Shown: positions 33,940 through 42,991, counted from the first letter of the stretch. The stretch is DNA of 64,000 bases from Stenotrophomonas maltophilia (GCF_004920835.1 NZ_QFHO01000002.1:1-64000), one strand, 5' to 3'. Numbers and translations are program-made. The notes: generated from the sequence alone by a model not told the origin.

Positions 33940-36009
33940 TCAACCAAACTCGAAGCCCATCTCCGCCAGCGCTGGGCCGACAAAGTCGCCCTGCACATAG
34001 TCCACGCCGGCACTGAACAGCAGGGTCATCGAGTTGGCATCGCTGACGAACTCGGCGATGGTGCGGATGCCGGCTTCCTGCGCACGCGCGGTGATCTGGC
34101 TGATGCGGTCGATGTTCTCACGGGTGGCCGCCAGGTCGCTGGTGAAACCACGGTCCAGCTTGAGGAACTGGGGCTGGAAGTGGGCCAGCAGCTGGAACGA
34201 ATCCAGCCCCGAGCCGAACTGCTCCAGGCCGATCCGGCAACCCAGCGGTGCCACTTCGGCAAGGAACTGCTGGGCGCTGCGCAGGTGGGTGAACACCTTC
34301 GCTTCCGGCGCATGCAGCCACAGCCGCTCGCCAGGCACACCCTGTGCCTGCAGCTCACGGCGAAGGGTGGCGATCATCTGCGGGTCGTCGAACGATTCCG
34401 GGGTCACCTTCACCAGCATCTGGGTGGCATGCCCTTCGCGGGCGCGCTGGCCAAGCACGGCGATCGCCTGCGAGACCACCCAGCGGTTGATGTCGGCCAG
34501 CAGGCCGTGCTCCTCGGCGATGCCCAGGAACGCAGTCGGGCTCAGCAGTTCGCCGTTGTGCTCCAGGCGCAGATACGCCTCGTACAGCTCCAGTGACTCG
34601 CCCTGCAGGTTCAGTACCGGCTGGTAGTGCAGCTGGAAGCCGTCGCCAGCCAGTGCTTCACGGATGCGCGCGACCCAGCGCAGCACGCGTTCTTCCTCCA
34701 CGCGGTCAGCGGCGGCCGGGTCGAAGATGCGGCAGGTGTTGCCCAGCTCGGCGGCGGCATGCGTGCATTCGCTGGCGCGCGCCAGTACCTGGCCGATGCT
34801 GGCGATCTTCTCGCCCACCTGCACGCCGCCGATGCTCACCGTCACCGTGGCCGAGCGGGCGCCGATGCTGAACACATGCGCGGCGTAGGCCTCGCGGATG
34901 CGCTCGGCCAGCGCCACGGTCTGCGCATACGGGCCGGCCTGCAGCACGGCGAAATTGTGCTCGCCGAAACGGGCCAGTTGCGCATCCTCGCCCACCACTT
35001 CGGCCAGCAGGCCGGCGAGGGCGCCGATCAGGGTGTCGGCCGACGCCAGGCCGATGTCCGGCAGCAGGCGCGCATAGTGGTCCGGCTCGATCAGCAGCAG
35101 GCCGAACTGGCCTTCGCTGCGCCCGGCCTGGGCTACCGCGCTTTCCAGCTGCAGCATGAAGGTCGGGCGGTTGAGCAGGCCGGTGACCTGGTCGCGCTGG
35201 CGCAGGTCCTCGACCTCGCGCGCCAGTTCCGGGTCGAACTCCATGCGGCGGCGGAGCACCACCTGCAGGCAGGACTCGCCTTCATAGGTGGCGGCAGTGA
35301 ATTCCATCGTCGCCGGAAACGCGCTGCCGTCCTCGTGACGGGCATCGAGCTGGTACTGCGGCGGCGGCGCCTCGCCACGGCTCAGGCCCTTCAGCAGCTG
35401 CTTGAAGCCCTCCACGTGCTGGGCGGCGACCATGTCCAGCAGGGAGATGCCTTCGATGTCGTCGAAATGCTCGTAGCCGAACATTTCCAGGTAGGCATCG
35501 TTGGCGCGGATATGCATGCCTTCGTGCACGTAGGCGATGGGATCGCGCGAGGAGGCAATCAACGCATCGCAGCGGCGCTCGGTCTCGCGCATCTGTGCCT
35601 CGATGCGGCGCAGGCCGCGACGCGCCTGCAGGTCCACCCACTGGTCACGGATCACCGCAAGCAGATGCTCGGGGCGCTGGCGCAGGGCGAGGGCGCGGAT
35701 ACCATGGCTGCTGGCCTGCACCAGCTCGTCCTCGTCGATGCGCTCGGCCAGCAGCACCAGCGGAATGTCCTTGCCGCTGGCAGCGATATGTTGTGCGGCC
35801 AACGGCAGTGGAATGCCCTGCGACGGTGACGCCAGCACCAGGTCGATGGCCTGGCTGGCCAGCACCTGGGCCAGTTCGGCCGCGTCCTGCGGGCGCCATG
35901 GGCGCACCGCGATGCCGCTGTTGCGCAGGGTGCTGACGATGGCTTCGGCATTCTCGCCGCTGTCGTCGACGATCAGCAGGCGGATGGTGATGTCGTTCGC
36001 GTTCTGCAT
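33940..36009 (-). CDS. fimX: FimX-like c-di-GMP effector (REC-PAS-degenerate GGDEF-degenerate EAL)
   Basis: A 689-residue protein. The N-terminal receiver-like domain (TIRLLIVDDSGENAEAIVST) is followed by a PAS domain (CDALIASSRDPIAYVHEGMH). The GGDEF domain is broken: the signature reads RFGEHNFAVL. The EAL domain is also degenerate: LYEAYLRL at the EAL position and LEQFGSGLDSF in place of the DDFGTG loop, so neither synthesis nor hydrolysis is expected. This is the pattern of FimX in Pseudomonas and Xanthomonas, a c-di-GMP receptor that controls type IV pili through PilZ and PilB. The ATG at 36009 starts the receiver domain. yhiN-type and yaeQ genes lie upstream in the same direction. Confidence 0.87.
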   Translation of the reverse strand: MQNANDITIRLLIVDDSGENAEAIVSTLRNSGIAVRPWRPQDAAELAQVLASQAIDLVLASPSQGIPLPLAAQHIAASGKDIPLVLLAERIDEDELVQASSHGIRALALRQRPEHLLAVIRDQWVDLQARRGLRRIEAQMRETERRCDALIASSRDPIAYVHEGMHIRANDAYLEMFGYEHFDDIEGISLLDMVAAQHVEGFKQLLKGLSRGEAPPPQYQLDARHEDGSAFPATMEFTAATYEGESCLQVVLRRRMEFDPELAREVEDLRQRDQVTGLLNRPTFMLQLESAVAQAGRSEGQFGLLLIEPDHYARLLPDIGLASADTLIGALAGLLAEVVGEDAQLARFGEHNFAVLQAGPYAQTVALAERIREAYAAHVFSIGARSATVTVSIGGVQVGEKIASIGQVLARASECTHAAAELGNTCRIFDPAAADRVEEERVLRWVARIREALAGDGFQLHYQPVLNLQGESLELYEAYLRLEHNGELLSPTAFLGIAEEHGLLADINRWVVSQAIAVLGQRAREGHATQMLVKVTPESFDDPQMIATLRRELQAQGVPGERLWLHAPEAKVFTHLRSAQQFLAEVAPLGCRIGLEQFGSGLDSFQLLAHFQPQFLKLDRGFTSDLAATRENIDRISQITARAQEAGIRTIAEFVSDANSMTLLFSAGVDYVQGDFVGPALAEMGFEFG

Positions 36010-36100
36010 GCACTGCTCCCCAATCTGCGAACCTAGATACACGATGCGCGGCGAACCGTCCATGCGCGCACCCCTTGCGCGCATCGAACGGCGATGTGGT

Positions 36101-37285
36101 TCACACCACGCCGCCGGCCGCGTGGCCGCTGGCCCAGGCCCACTGGAAGTTGTAGCCGCCCAGCCAGCCGGTCACATCCAGCACCTCACCGACGAAATGC
36201 AGGCCGGGCACGCGCTTGGATTCCAGCGTCGAAGACGAGACTTCGGCCGTATCCACGCCGCCCAGGGTGACTTCGGCGGTGCGGTAGCCCTCGGTGCCAC
36301 TGGCCACCAGCGGGAACGCGCCCAGCAACTGTGCAGCCTGGCGCAGCACCGGCTCGTCCAGCTGGCGCACCGGACGGTCGGGCAGCCAGTGCTCGCACAG
36401 GCGCTGCGCCAGCCGCTTCGGCAGCACCTCGCCCAGCACCGTGCGCAGTTCGGCGGCGGGCCGCTCCTGCTTCATCTGGCGCAGCCAGTCACCGGCATCC
36501 TGGCCAGGCAACAGGTCCAGCTCCAGCGCGTCACCGGGTTGCCAGAACGAAGAGATCTGCAGGATCGCCGGGCCACTTACGCCGCGGTGGGTCAGCAGCA
36601 TGAAGTTCTGGAAGCTCTTTCCATTGCAGCGCGCCTCGATCGGCAGCGCCACGCCGCTGAGATCGGCCAACCGTTCCTGGTGCTTGCCGCTGAGAGTGAG
36701 CGGCACCAGTCCGGCGCGGGTCGGCAGCACCTGGTGGCCGAACTGGCGGGCGATCTCATAGCCGAAACCGGTGGCGCCAAGGCTGGGAATCGACAGGCCA
36801 CCGGTGGCCACCACCAGCGAGGCGCAATGGAACAGGCCCTGCGTGGTGTGTACGCGGAAACCATCGGTGCCATGCTCGATGCGCTCGACGCTGCACTGGG
36901 TACGGATCTGCACGCCCGCCGCCTGGCATTCGTCCACCAGCATCTTCACGATCTGCTTGGACGAAATGTCGCAGAACAGCTGGCCCAGCTCTTTTTCGTG
37001 ATACGCGATGCCGTGCTTGTTGACCAGCTCGATGAAATGCCAAGGTGTGTAGCGCGCCAGCGCCGACTTGCAGAAGTGCGGGTTGGCCGACAGGAAGTTG
37101 GCCGGGGTGGTGCCGGTGTTGGTGAAATTGCAGCGGCCACCACCGGACATCAGGATCTTCTTGCCGATCTTGTTGGCATGGTCGATCACCTGCACCTGGC
37201 GGCCGCGCTGGCCGGCCGTGATCGCGGTCATCAGCCCGGCTGCACCGGCACCGATCACCACCACATCGCAACGGAGCGCGCTCAT
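36101..37285 (-). CDS. NAD(P)/FAD-dependent oxidoreductase, HI0933/YhiN family
   Basis: A 394-residue flavoprotein. The FAD-binding start is VVVIGAGAAGLMTAITAGQR, followed by KIGKKILMSGGGRCNFTNTG and the C-terminal FVGEVLDVTGWLGGYNFQWA, which define the HI0933-like family. The substrate is unknown. The ATG overlaps the stop of yaeQ in an ATGA, so the two are translated together. Confidence 0.9.
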   Translation of the reverse strand: MSALRCDVVVIGAGAAGLMTAITAGQRGRQVQVIDHANKIGKKILMSGGGRCNFTNTGTTPANFLSANPHFCKSALARYTPWHFIELVNKHGIAYHEKELGQLFCDISSKQIVKMLVDECQAAGVQIRTQCSVERIEHGTDGFRVHTTQGLFHCASLVVATGGLSIPSLGATGFGYEIARQFGHQVLPTRAGLVPLTLSGKHQERLADLSGVALPIEARCNGKSFQNFMLLTHRGVSGPAILQISSFWQPGDALELDLLPGQDAGDWLRQMKQERPAAELRTVLGEVLPKRLAQRLCEHWLPDRPVRQLDEPVLRQAAQLLGAFPLVASGTEGYRTAEVTLGGVDTAEVSSSTLESKRVPGLHFVGEVLDVTGWLGGYNFQWAWASGHAAGGVV

Positions 37286-37830
37286 GCCTTGGCGCGCTTG
37301 CGCCAGTTCGGGATCACGTCGAGCTGGATCTGATCGTCCAGCAGCTGCACCTCGCCGTCCTGGATCAGCACGCTCCAGCGCATCGCACGCTTGATCTGCT
37401 GGCCCCAGCGCTCGACGAAGTCGCCGTCCAGATCAACCACGGACAGGTTGTCGAAGCGCGCCAGGCCCTTGCCCTGCTTGCCCCACCAGATCTCCGAAGC
37501 GTTGCCGCCATAGTTGATCACCTGCACCTGGCGGCTGCGGTTGCTGGCCTTGCGGATGCGCGATTCGTCGGGATGGCCCAGGTCGATCCACTGCAGGATG
37601 TCGCCGGTGTAGTCGTGTTCCCACAGGTCCGGTTCGTCATCGGTGCTCAGGCCGCGGCCGAACTCCAGGCGGTCGCCAGCGTTCAGCGCGAAGGCGAGCA
37701 GGCGCACCATCAAGCGGTCGTCGGTCTCGGACGGGTGCTGGGCCAGGGTCAGGTTGTGGGTCGCGTAATAGCCGCGATCCATGTCGCTGATCTGCAGTTC
37801 GGCCTTGCGGATGGTGGCGGTGAGAGCCAT
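37282..37830 (-). CDS. yaeQ: YaeQ-family protein
   Basis: A 182-residue YaeQ protein with a PD-(D/E)XK-like fold. Conserved pieces are MALTATIRKAELQISDMDRG, LWEHDYTGDILQWIDLGHPD and the C-terminal WSVLIQDGEVQL. The function is not established; overexpressed YaeQ was once linked to RfaH suppression in E. coli. It is the first gene of a yaeQ-yhiN cluster, with fimX further down. Confidence 0.9.
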   Translation of the reverse strand: MALTATIRKAELQISDMDRGYYATHNLTLAQHPSETDDRLMVRLLAFALNAGDRLEFGRGLSTDDEPDLWEHDYTGDILQWIDLGHPDESRIRKASNRSRQVQVINYGGNASEIWWGKQGKGLARFDNLSVVDLDGDFVERWGQQIKRAMRWSVLIQDGEVQLLDDQIQLDVIPNWRKRAKA

Positions 37831-37953
37831 TGGGGTACCGTGGACTAAAGAGGACCATGATAGAGGTTTGCTCCGGGGGTGTCCGTGGCGGGGCTGTCTG
37901 TGCAGCGTCAACGTGGCACGCTTGGGCTCTTTTCCGTTGCCTGAGTGGACCTG

Positions 37954-38832
37954 ATGATCCTGCCCAGCCGCCTGCAGCTTCCGCCCGGCCACTGGGCCAC
38001 CCTGCTCGACGGCCTGTGCGCGCGTTTTCCGCGCATCGATCGTGAGCAATGGCAGGATCGCTTCACGCGCGGCCGGGTGCAGGACGCGCAGGGCAGGGCG
38101 CTGGCAGCGGACATGCCCTGGCAGGTGGGGCTGGAGATCCAGTATTTCCGGGAGGTGGTGGACGAGCCGGTGATCCCCTTCGCCGAGACCATCGTCCATC
38201 TCGATGCGCATCTGCTGGTGGCCGACAAGCCGCACTTCCTGCCGGTCACGCCAGCCGGAGGTTATGTGCGCGAGACGTTGCTGGCACGCCTGATCGCGCG
38301 CACCGGCAATACCGATCTGGTGCCGCTGCATCGGCTGGACCGGCTGACTGCAGGCCTGGTGCTGTTCTCCACGCAGGCTGCATCGCGCGACGCCTACCAG
38401 CGGCTGTTCCGCGAACGCCGCATCAACAAGACCTACGAGGCGCTGGCACCGGCGCTGCCCGCGGCGACGTTTCCGCTGCATCGGCACAGCCGCTTGGCCC
38501 CGGCCGAACCGTTCTTCCGCATGGCCGAAGTGCCCGGGGAGCCCAATGCGCGCAGCCGGATCGAGCTGATCGAGGGTGAGGGACCGATCTGGCGTTATCG
38601 GCTGCTGCCGGAAACCGGCCGCAAGCACCAGCTGCGCGTGCACATGGCGATGCTGGGCGCGCCGATCGAGGGCGATGACCTGTATCCGCAGCTGCGGCAG
38701 CGGCCGGCAGGCACGGCCGAGGTGCCGCTGCAGCTGCTGGCGCAGGGGCTGGCCTTCGACGACCCGTTGAGCGGCGAGCGTCGGGTGTTCAGCAGCCAGC
38801 GCTGCCTGCGCCTGCCTGATCAGGAAGGCTAG
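37954..38832 (+). CDS. RluA-family RNA pseudouridine synthase
   Basis: A 292-residue pseudouridine synthase. The catalytic motif is HRLDRLTAGLVLFS with its Asp. The second motif KTYEALAPALP and the C-terminal TGRKHQLRVHMAMLGAPIEG are present. An N-terminal region replaces a typical S4 domain. It resembles the Xanthomonas and Neisseria type often labelled RluA-like; the RNA target is unknown. The ATG at 37954 is used; a GTG three codons upstream is possible. It converges on the YaiI gene. Confidence 0.88.
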   Translation: MILPSRLQLPPGHWATLLDGLCARFPRIDREQWQDRFTRGRVQDAQGRALAADMPWQVGLEIQYFREVVDEPVIPFAETIVHLDAHLLVADKPHFLPVTPAGGYVRETLLARLIARTGNTDLVPLHRLDRLTAGLVLFSTQAASRDAYQRLFRERRINKTYEALAPALPAATFPLHRHSRLAPAEPFFRMAEVPGEPNARSRIELIEGEGPIWRYRLLPETGRKHQLRVHMAMLGAPIEGDDLYPQLRQRPAGTAEVPLQLLAQGLAFDDPLSGERRVFSSQRCLRLPDQEG

Positions 38833-38838
38833 ACGCGT

Positions 38839-39327
38839 TCAGCGGGCCGGATGGCGTGCCAGCCAGCGGTCCAGCTCGGCCGCAAACAGCTGCCGGTCGC
38901 GTGGACCCAATGGCGGAGGCCCCCCGGTCTGTACCCCGGCGCCGCGAAGTTCCTCCATGAAATTGCGCATCGACAGCCGTTCGGCAATGTTGTCCGGGGT
39001 GTACAGCTGGCCGCGCGGGTTCAGGGCCACCGCCTTCTTTTCCAGCACCAGTGCGGCCAGCGGGATGTCCTGGGTGACCACCAGGTCGCCGGCGGCCACC
39101 CGCTCGACGATGGCGCTGTCGGCCACGTCCAGGCCCTGCGGCACCTGGATCGAGCGCAGCCAGCGTGAGGGCGGGGTACGGATCCACTGGTTGGCGACCA
39201 GGGTCAGTTCGATCCCGACCCGTTCAGCCGCCCGGAACAGGATGTCGCGAATGACGGTGGGGCAGGCATCTGCATCCACCCAGATACGGGGGCGGGCGTG
39301 TTCAGCTTGGGTTTCAGCTTCAGTCAT
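38839..39327 (-). CDS. YaiI/YqxD-family protein (DUF188, PIN-like)
   Basis: A 162-residue protein of the UPF0178/DUF188 family. The N-terminal [20 protein letters not shown] carries the acidic residues of a PIN-like nuclease fold, followed by [20 protein letters not shown] and [20 protein letters not shown]. Enzyme activity is unproven. It converges on the pseudouridine synthase with six bases between stops. Confidence 0.9.
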   Translation of the reverse strand: MTEAETQAEHARPRIWVDADACPTVIRDILFRAAERVGIELTLVANQWIRTPPSRWLRSIQVPQGLDVADSAIVERVAAGDLVVTQDIPLAALVLEKKAVALNPRGQLYTPDNIAERLSMRNFMEELRGAGVQTGGPPPLGPRDRQLFAAELDRWLARHPAR

Positions 39328-39628
39328 TTACCCAGTGTAGGGTAGGAAAAACCTGAATGGGGACTCGGGGTTAGCCGCGGAAAGGCGCCAACCCTTGCCA
39401 CGCCTAGCGGGCGGCGTTTGCCGATGAACGTCCGGGCTATCGCTTTTTGCAGAAAACACGCGTATCGTTCGTCCCACTGTGTTTGCTAGGGTCACCGTGA
39501 ATCGTGGCCTGGTGCAGTTGATCTCACGATCCGCTCATCGATCCGCTTTACCAACGCCTGCAACTCAGTCTCGGCCCCGATACCCGGTGGCTGCGATTTT
39601 TTCAACATGTGTTTCAGGAGTTAGTCAA
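39328..39628 (+). promoter_or_regulatory. Long upstream region of the cold-shock gene
   Basis: These 301 bases hold no gene. They separate the divergent YaiI and csp starts and probably contain a long csp leader, as is usual for cold-shock genes. A T-rich patch (CGATTTTTTCAACATG) precedes a strong AGGAG site at 39616-39620. I could not define the cold-box or the promoter with confidence. Confidence 0.4.
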
Positions 39629-39838
39629 ATGTCTGATCGTCAGACCGGCACCGTCAAGTGGTTCAACGACGCCAAGGGCTTCGGCTTCATCACCCCGGAA
39701 AGCGGCCCGGACCTGTTTGTGCACTTCCGTGCCATCCAGGGCACCGGCTTCAAGACCCTGCAGGAAGGCCAGAAGGTTACCTTCATCGCCGTCCAGGGTC
39801 AGAAGGGTATGCAGGCTGACCAGGTGCAGGCGGTCTAA
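39629..39838 (+). CDS. Cold-shock protein, CspA family
   Basis: A 69-residue single OB-fold protein with both nucleic-acid binding motifs intact: RNP1 KGFGFIT and RNP2 LFVHF. It is an RNA chaperone. It is monocistronic, with a long leader and a strong terminator right after. The ATG follows AGGAG by eight bases. Confidence 0.96.
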   Translation: MSDRQTGTVKWFNDAKGFGFITPESGPDLFVHFRAIQGTGFKTLQEGQKVTFIAVQGQKGMQADQVQAV

Positions 39839-39864
39839 TCCGTCTGCTACCGTTTGGTAGCCAG

Positions 39865-39897
39865 AACGCCGGAAGCGAAAGCTTCCGGCGTTTTTTA
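39865..39897 (+). terminator. Rho-independent terminator of the cold-shock gene
   Basis: AACGCCGGAAGC, GAAA loop, GCTTCCGGCGTT and a T run. Confidence 0.92.
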
Positions 39898-39913
39898 TTG
39901 CCCGCTGCTTTTT

Positions 39914-39971
39914 GTAGAGTCGGGCCATGCCCGACTGCTTTCAAACGCAGTGGGGCATGGCCCGACTCTAC
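39914..39971. repeat. Inverted pair of SMAG-like units
   Basis: GTAGAGTCGGGCCATGCCCGACT at 39914 and the inverse unit GGCATGGCCCGACTCTAC ending at 39971; the two can pair over most of their length. Confidence 0.85.
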
Positions 39972-40024
39972 AAAGGGCATGCACCGTGCGCGGTACGATG
40001 CAGGTCTTCCCAAGGATCGTCCCC

Positions 40025-40714
40025 ATGCGCATCGTCCACCATCTGGAAAACTCCCGTTCACTACGCGTGCTGTGGATGCTGGAGGAGCTGGGGCTGGACT
40101 ACGAGCTGCGCCGCTATCCGCGCGATCCGAAGACGCTGCTGGCACCGCCGGAACTGCGTCAGGTGCATCCGCTGGGCAAGTCGCCGGTACTGCAGGATGG
40201 TGAGCTGGTGCTGGCCGAATCCGGTGCCATCCTCGATTACCTTGCCGACCGCTACGACACCCAGCGCCAGCTGTCGCCGTCGCCGACGCCTGCCGATGGT
40301 GCCGAACGCATCGCCTACCGCTACTGGCTGCACTACGCCGAAGGCTCGGCGATGCCGCCGCTGCTGCTGACCCTGGTGATCGGTCGCATCCGCAGCGCAC
40401 CGATGCCGTTCTTCGCGCGCCCGATCGCACGCAGCATCGCCGACAAGGCCGAGCGTGGCTTCATCGGCCCGCAGCGGCGTCTGCACCTGGACTGGATGGA
40501 GCGCCGCCTGACCGAAAGCCCGTGGTTCGCCGGCGAGCGCTTCAGTGCCGCCGACATCCAGATGAGCTTCCCGATCCAGGCTGCGGCTGCGCGCGGTGGT
40601 GGCATCGACGACAAGCCGGCACTGCGTGGCTTCCTCAAGCGCATCGGTGAACGCCCGGCCTATCAGCGTGCCGAGGCCCACGGCGGTCACCTGCAGGCAC
40701 TCAGCGGCAATTGA
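40025..40714 (+). CDS. Glutathione S-transferase family protein
   Basis: A 229-residue GST. The N-terminal thioredoxin-like half has HHLENSRSLRVLWMLEELGL, the cis-Pro loop GKSPVLQDGELVLAESGAIL with the Glu-Ser pair that holds glutathione, and a mostly helical C-terminal half. The serine near residue 10 fits a serine/tyrosine type fungal-like branch. The ATG at 40025 starts MRIVHHLEN. It is 32 bases upstream of selO and likely co-transcribed. Confidence 0.88.
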   Translation: MRIVHHLENSRSLRVLWMLEELGLDYELRRYPRDPKTLLAPPELRQVHPLGKSPVLQDGELVLAESGAILDYLADRYDTQRQLSPSPTPADGAERIAYRYWLHYAEGSAMPPLLLTLVIGRIRSAPMPFFARPIARSIADKAERGFIGPQRRLHLDWMERRLTESPWFAGERFSAADIQMSFPIQAAAARGGGIDDKPALRGFLKRIGERPAYQRAEAHGGHLQALSGN

Positions 40715-40746
40715 GGAGGGTGGCCGTCGCCCCCATCTTCAGCACC

Positions 40747-42312
40747 ATGGATACCGACAGCTCCCGTTTCGACAACCGCCTGCTGCATACCCTGCCAGGC
40801 GACCCCGAATCCGGCCCACGCCGCCGCGAAGTGCTGGGCGCCGCCTGGTCGCCAGTGATGCCGACCCCGGTGACGGCGCCCACGCTGCTGGCCTGGGCGC
40901 CGGACGTCGCCGCGATGCTTGGCTTCGATACCGCTGAGGTCGAGAGCGAAGGCTTCGCGCAGGTGTTTGGCGGCAATGCACTGTACGCCGGCATGCAGCC
41001 ATGGGCAGCCAACTACGGTGGCCATCAGTTTGGTCACTGGGCCGGTCAGCTCGGCGATGGGCGTGCGATCTCGCTGGGTGAACTGGTCGCGCCGGATGGC
41101 CGCCACTGGGAGCTGCAGCTGAAGGGGGCCGGCCCGACGCCGTACTCACGCGGTGCCGATGGGCGCGCAGTGCTGCGCTCATCCATCCGCGAATTCCTGT
41201 GCAGCGAGGCGATGCATCATCTGGGTGTGCCGACCACGCGCGCGCTGTCGCTGGTTGGTACCGGCGACGACGTGGTGCGCGACATGTTCTATGACGGCCA
41301 TCCACGTGCCGAGCCGGGTGCCATCGTATGCCGGGTGTCGCCGTCGTTCCTGCGCTTTGGTTCCTTCGAGCTTCCGGCGTCGCGCGGGGAAACCGCGTTG
41401 CTGCAGCAGCTGGTCGATGCCTGCATCGCCCGCGATTTCCCTGAACTCCAAGGGCAGGGTGAGGCACTGTACGGCGACTGGTTCGCGCAGATCGCGGTGC
41501 GCACCGCCGAGATGATCGCGCACTGGATGCGCGTCGGCTTCGTGCATGGCGTGATGAACACTGACAACCTGTCCGTGCTCGGCCTCACACTCGATTACGG
41601 CCCCTACGGATGGGTCGAGGACTTCGACCCGGACTGGACGCCGAACACCACCGACGCGCAGGGCCGCCGCTACCGTTTCGGCACCCAGCCGCAGGTGGCG
41701 TACTGGAACCTGAGCCGATTGGCGCAGGCGCTGTCTCCGCTGTTCGGCGATGTCGCACCGCTACAAGCGGGCTTGGCGGCGTATCAGACCACCTTCGTGG
41801 CCTGCACGCGTCGCGATGCTGCCGCCAAGCTCGGACTGGCCGCGGCCGATGATGACGACCTGCAGCTCTTCCTGCGCTGGCAGCAGCTGATGCAGGACGG
41901 TGCCATGGACATGACACTGGCTTGGCGTGCGCTGATGCGTATCGATCCGACGGCACCGGATGCGGCGCTGCTGGACGAGGTGTACTACGACGAGGCGCGC
42001 CAGCAGGCGGTGCAGGTACCGTTGCAGCAGTGGCTGCAGGACTACACGGCGCGGTTGCAGGCCGATCCGCTGTCGGCCAGCGAGCGCACGGCGAAGATGA
42101 CCGCGGCCAATCCGCTGTACGTGCTGCGCAACTGGCTGGCCCAGGAGGCCATCGACCGCGCAGAGCAGGGCGACCTCGGCGGCGTTCATGCGTTGCAGGA
42201 CGTACTGCGCGATCCATACACCGAGCGTGCCGGCCTGGAACACTTCGCCGGCAAGCGCCCGGCCTGGGCCGACAACCGCGCAGGCTGCTCGATGCTGTCC
42301 TGCAGTTCCTGA
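40747..42312 (+). CDS. selO: SelO/YdiU protein adenylyltransferase
   Basis: A 521-residue pseudokinase-fold enzyme of the SelO family, which transfers AMP from ATP to Ser, Thr or Tyr of redox proteins. The N-terminal FDNRLLHTLPGDPE, the glycine-rich YAGMQPWAANYGGHQFGHWA, the GELQLKGAG-like WELQLKGAGPTPYSRGADGR, and HGVMNTDNLSVLGLTLDYGP with the metal-binding Asn and Asp are present. It ends CSMLSCSS, where the animal protein has selenocysteine; here the residue is cysteine. The ATG at 40747 is used. Confidence 0.94.
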   Translation: MDTDSSRFDNRLLHTLPGDPESGPRRREVLGAAWSPVMPTPVTAPTLLAWAPDVAAMLGFDTAEVESEGFAQVFGGNALYAGMQPWAANYGGHQFGHWAGQLGDGRAISLGELVAPDGRHWELQLKGAGPTPYSRGADGRAVLRSSIREFLCSEAMHHLGVPTTRALSLVGTGDDVVRDMFYDGHPRAEPGAIVCRVSPSFLRFGSFELPASRGETALLQQLVDACIARDFPELQGQGEALYGDWFAQIAVRTAEMIAHWMRVGFVHGVMNTDNLSVLGLTLDYGPYGWVEDFDPDWTPNTTDAQGRRYRFGTQPQVAYWNLSRLAQALSPLFGDVAPLQAGLAAYQTTFVACTRRDAAAKLGLAAADDDDLQLFLRWQQLMQDGAMDMTLAWRALMRIDPTAPDAALLDEVYYDEARQQAVQVPLQQWLQDYTARLQADPLSASERTAKMTAANPLYVLRNWLAQEAIDRAEQGDLGGVHALQDVLRDPYTERAGLEHFAGKRPAWADNRAGCSMLSCSS

Positions 42313-42324
42313 GGGTGGGTTTCG

Positions 42325-42504
42325 GCAGGGCTGCGCCCTGCACCCGCAGAGGCCAGGTCAACAGCCAGAGCAAAAGCGGATTCCGTGGTTTGGCGGGGCG
42401 GTGTCGGATTGCGGGGACGCCGCAAGTACGTCCGTGTAGGCTTGGCAGCCGCATCCATGCGGCTGACACCCCGCAATCCGACACCGCCCCACCTCCGACA
42501 GATT
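42325..42504 (+). repeat. LSP element copy D
   Basis: This has the GCAGGGCTGCGCCCTGCACC end box, then the stem arms 42392-42416 and 42469-42493, pairing at 24 of 25 positions. The loop reads ACGCCGCAAGTACGTCCGTG and on to CCGCATCCATGCGG. The right end is CTCCGACAGATTTC. It is homologous to copy B with compensating stem changes. It lies 12 bases after the selO stop. The whole 42313-42991 gap has no credible gene. Confidence 0.8.
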
Positions 42505-42518
42505 TCGCGCTGCTGCGG

Positions 42519-42630
42519 GTAGGTGTCGACCTTGGTCGACACGGTAGATCCACGCCATGCGTGGATGCTCTTCGTTCAATTTTCGAAATATTCGATTTCG
42601 ATTGAGATTCATCCACGCATGGCGTGGATC
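42519..42630. repeat. Three SMAG-like units between LSP copies D and E
   Basis: GTAGGTGTCGACCTTGGTCGACAC (42519-42542), GTAGATCCACGCCATGCGTGG (from 42544), and its inverse ATCCACGCATGGCGTGGATC (to about 42630). The last two are an inverted pair around an AT-rich core (TTCAATTTTCGAAATATTCG). Confidence 0.75.
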
Positions 42631-42631
42631 C

Positions 42632-42921
42632 GCGACAGATCGCAGAAATCTGTCGAAGGCGGGGTGGGTCCGGTGGCGGGAGTGTCCGCGGCATGGATGC
42701 CGCGGCCAAGCCCCCAAGGGTGAGGGTGCTTTGCTTGCGAAGCACTGCTTCGCAAGCGCCCGAACGCACAGCCGCCAGCGGCTGGGCCGGACCGCGGAGC
42801 GGGGTTTACGGCGTCTCCCGCCACCGGGCCCACCCCGCCATCCCACAGGAATCCCGCTGTTGCCGTTGCTCTTGCCGTTGCCTTGGCTTGAAGCCTCTGC
42901 AGGTGCCGGGCGCAGCCCGGC
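42632..42921 (-). repeat. LSP element copy E (inverse orientation, loop insertion)
   Basis: The left end is CGACAGATCGCAGAAATCTGTC. Arms 42658-42682 and 42815-42839 pair at 24 of 25 positions plus one T-G wobble. The loop is enlarged by an insert of roughly 85 bases that contains a perfect 11 bp inverted repeat (42733-42743 with 42747-42757). The right end is a GCAGGTGCCGGGCGCAGCCCGG box. Confidence 0.8.
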
Positions 42922-42991
42922 CGATATCCCTCAACAGGCAGGCGGCGCCCGGAACGGGTACCCTATGCCGCCATCAGATAGCCAATGTGAC

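Noticed and set aside
40711..40746. Upstream TTG or GTG start for selO close to the GAGGAGGG site
   Set aside because: The alternative starts overlap or touch that site, while ATG 40747 begins just before the conserved FDNRLL region; this remains a mild doubt because the site is far from 40747.
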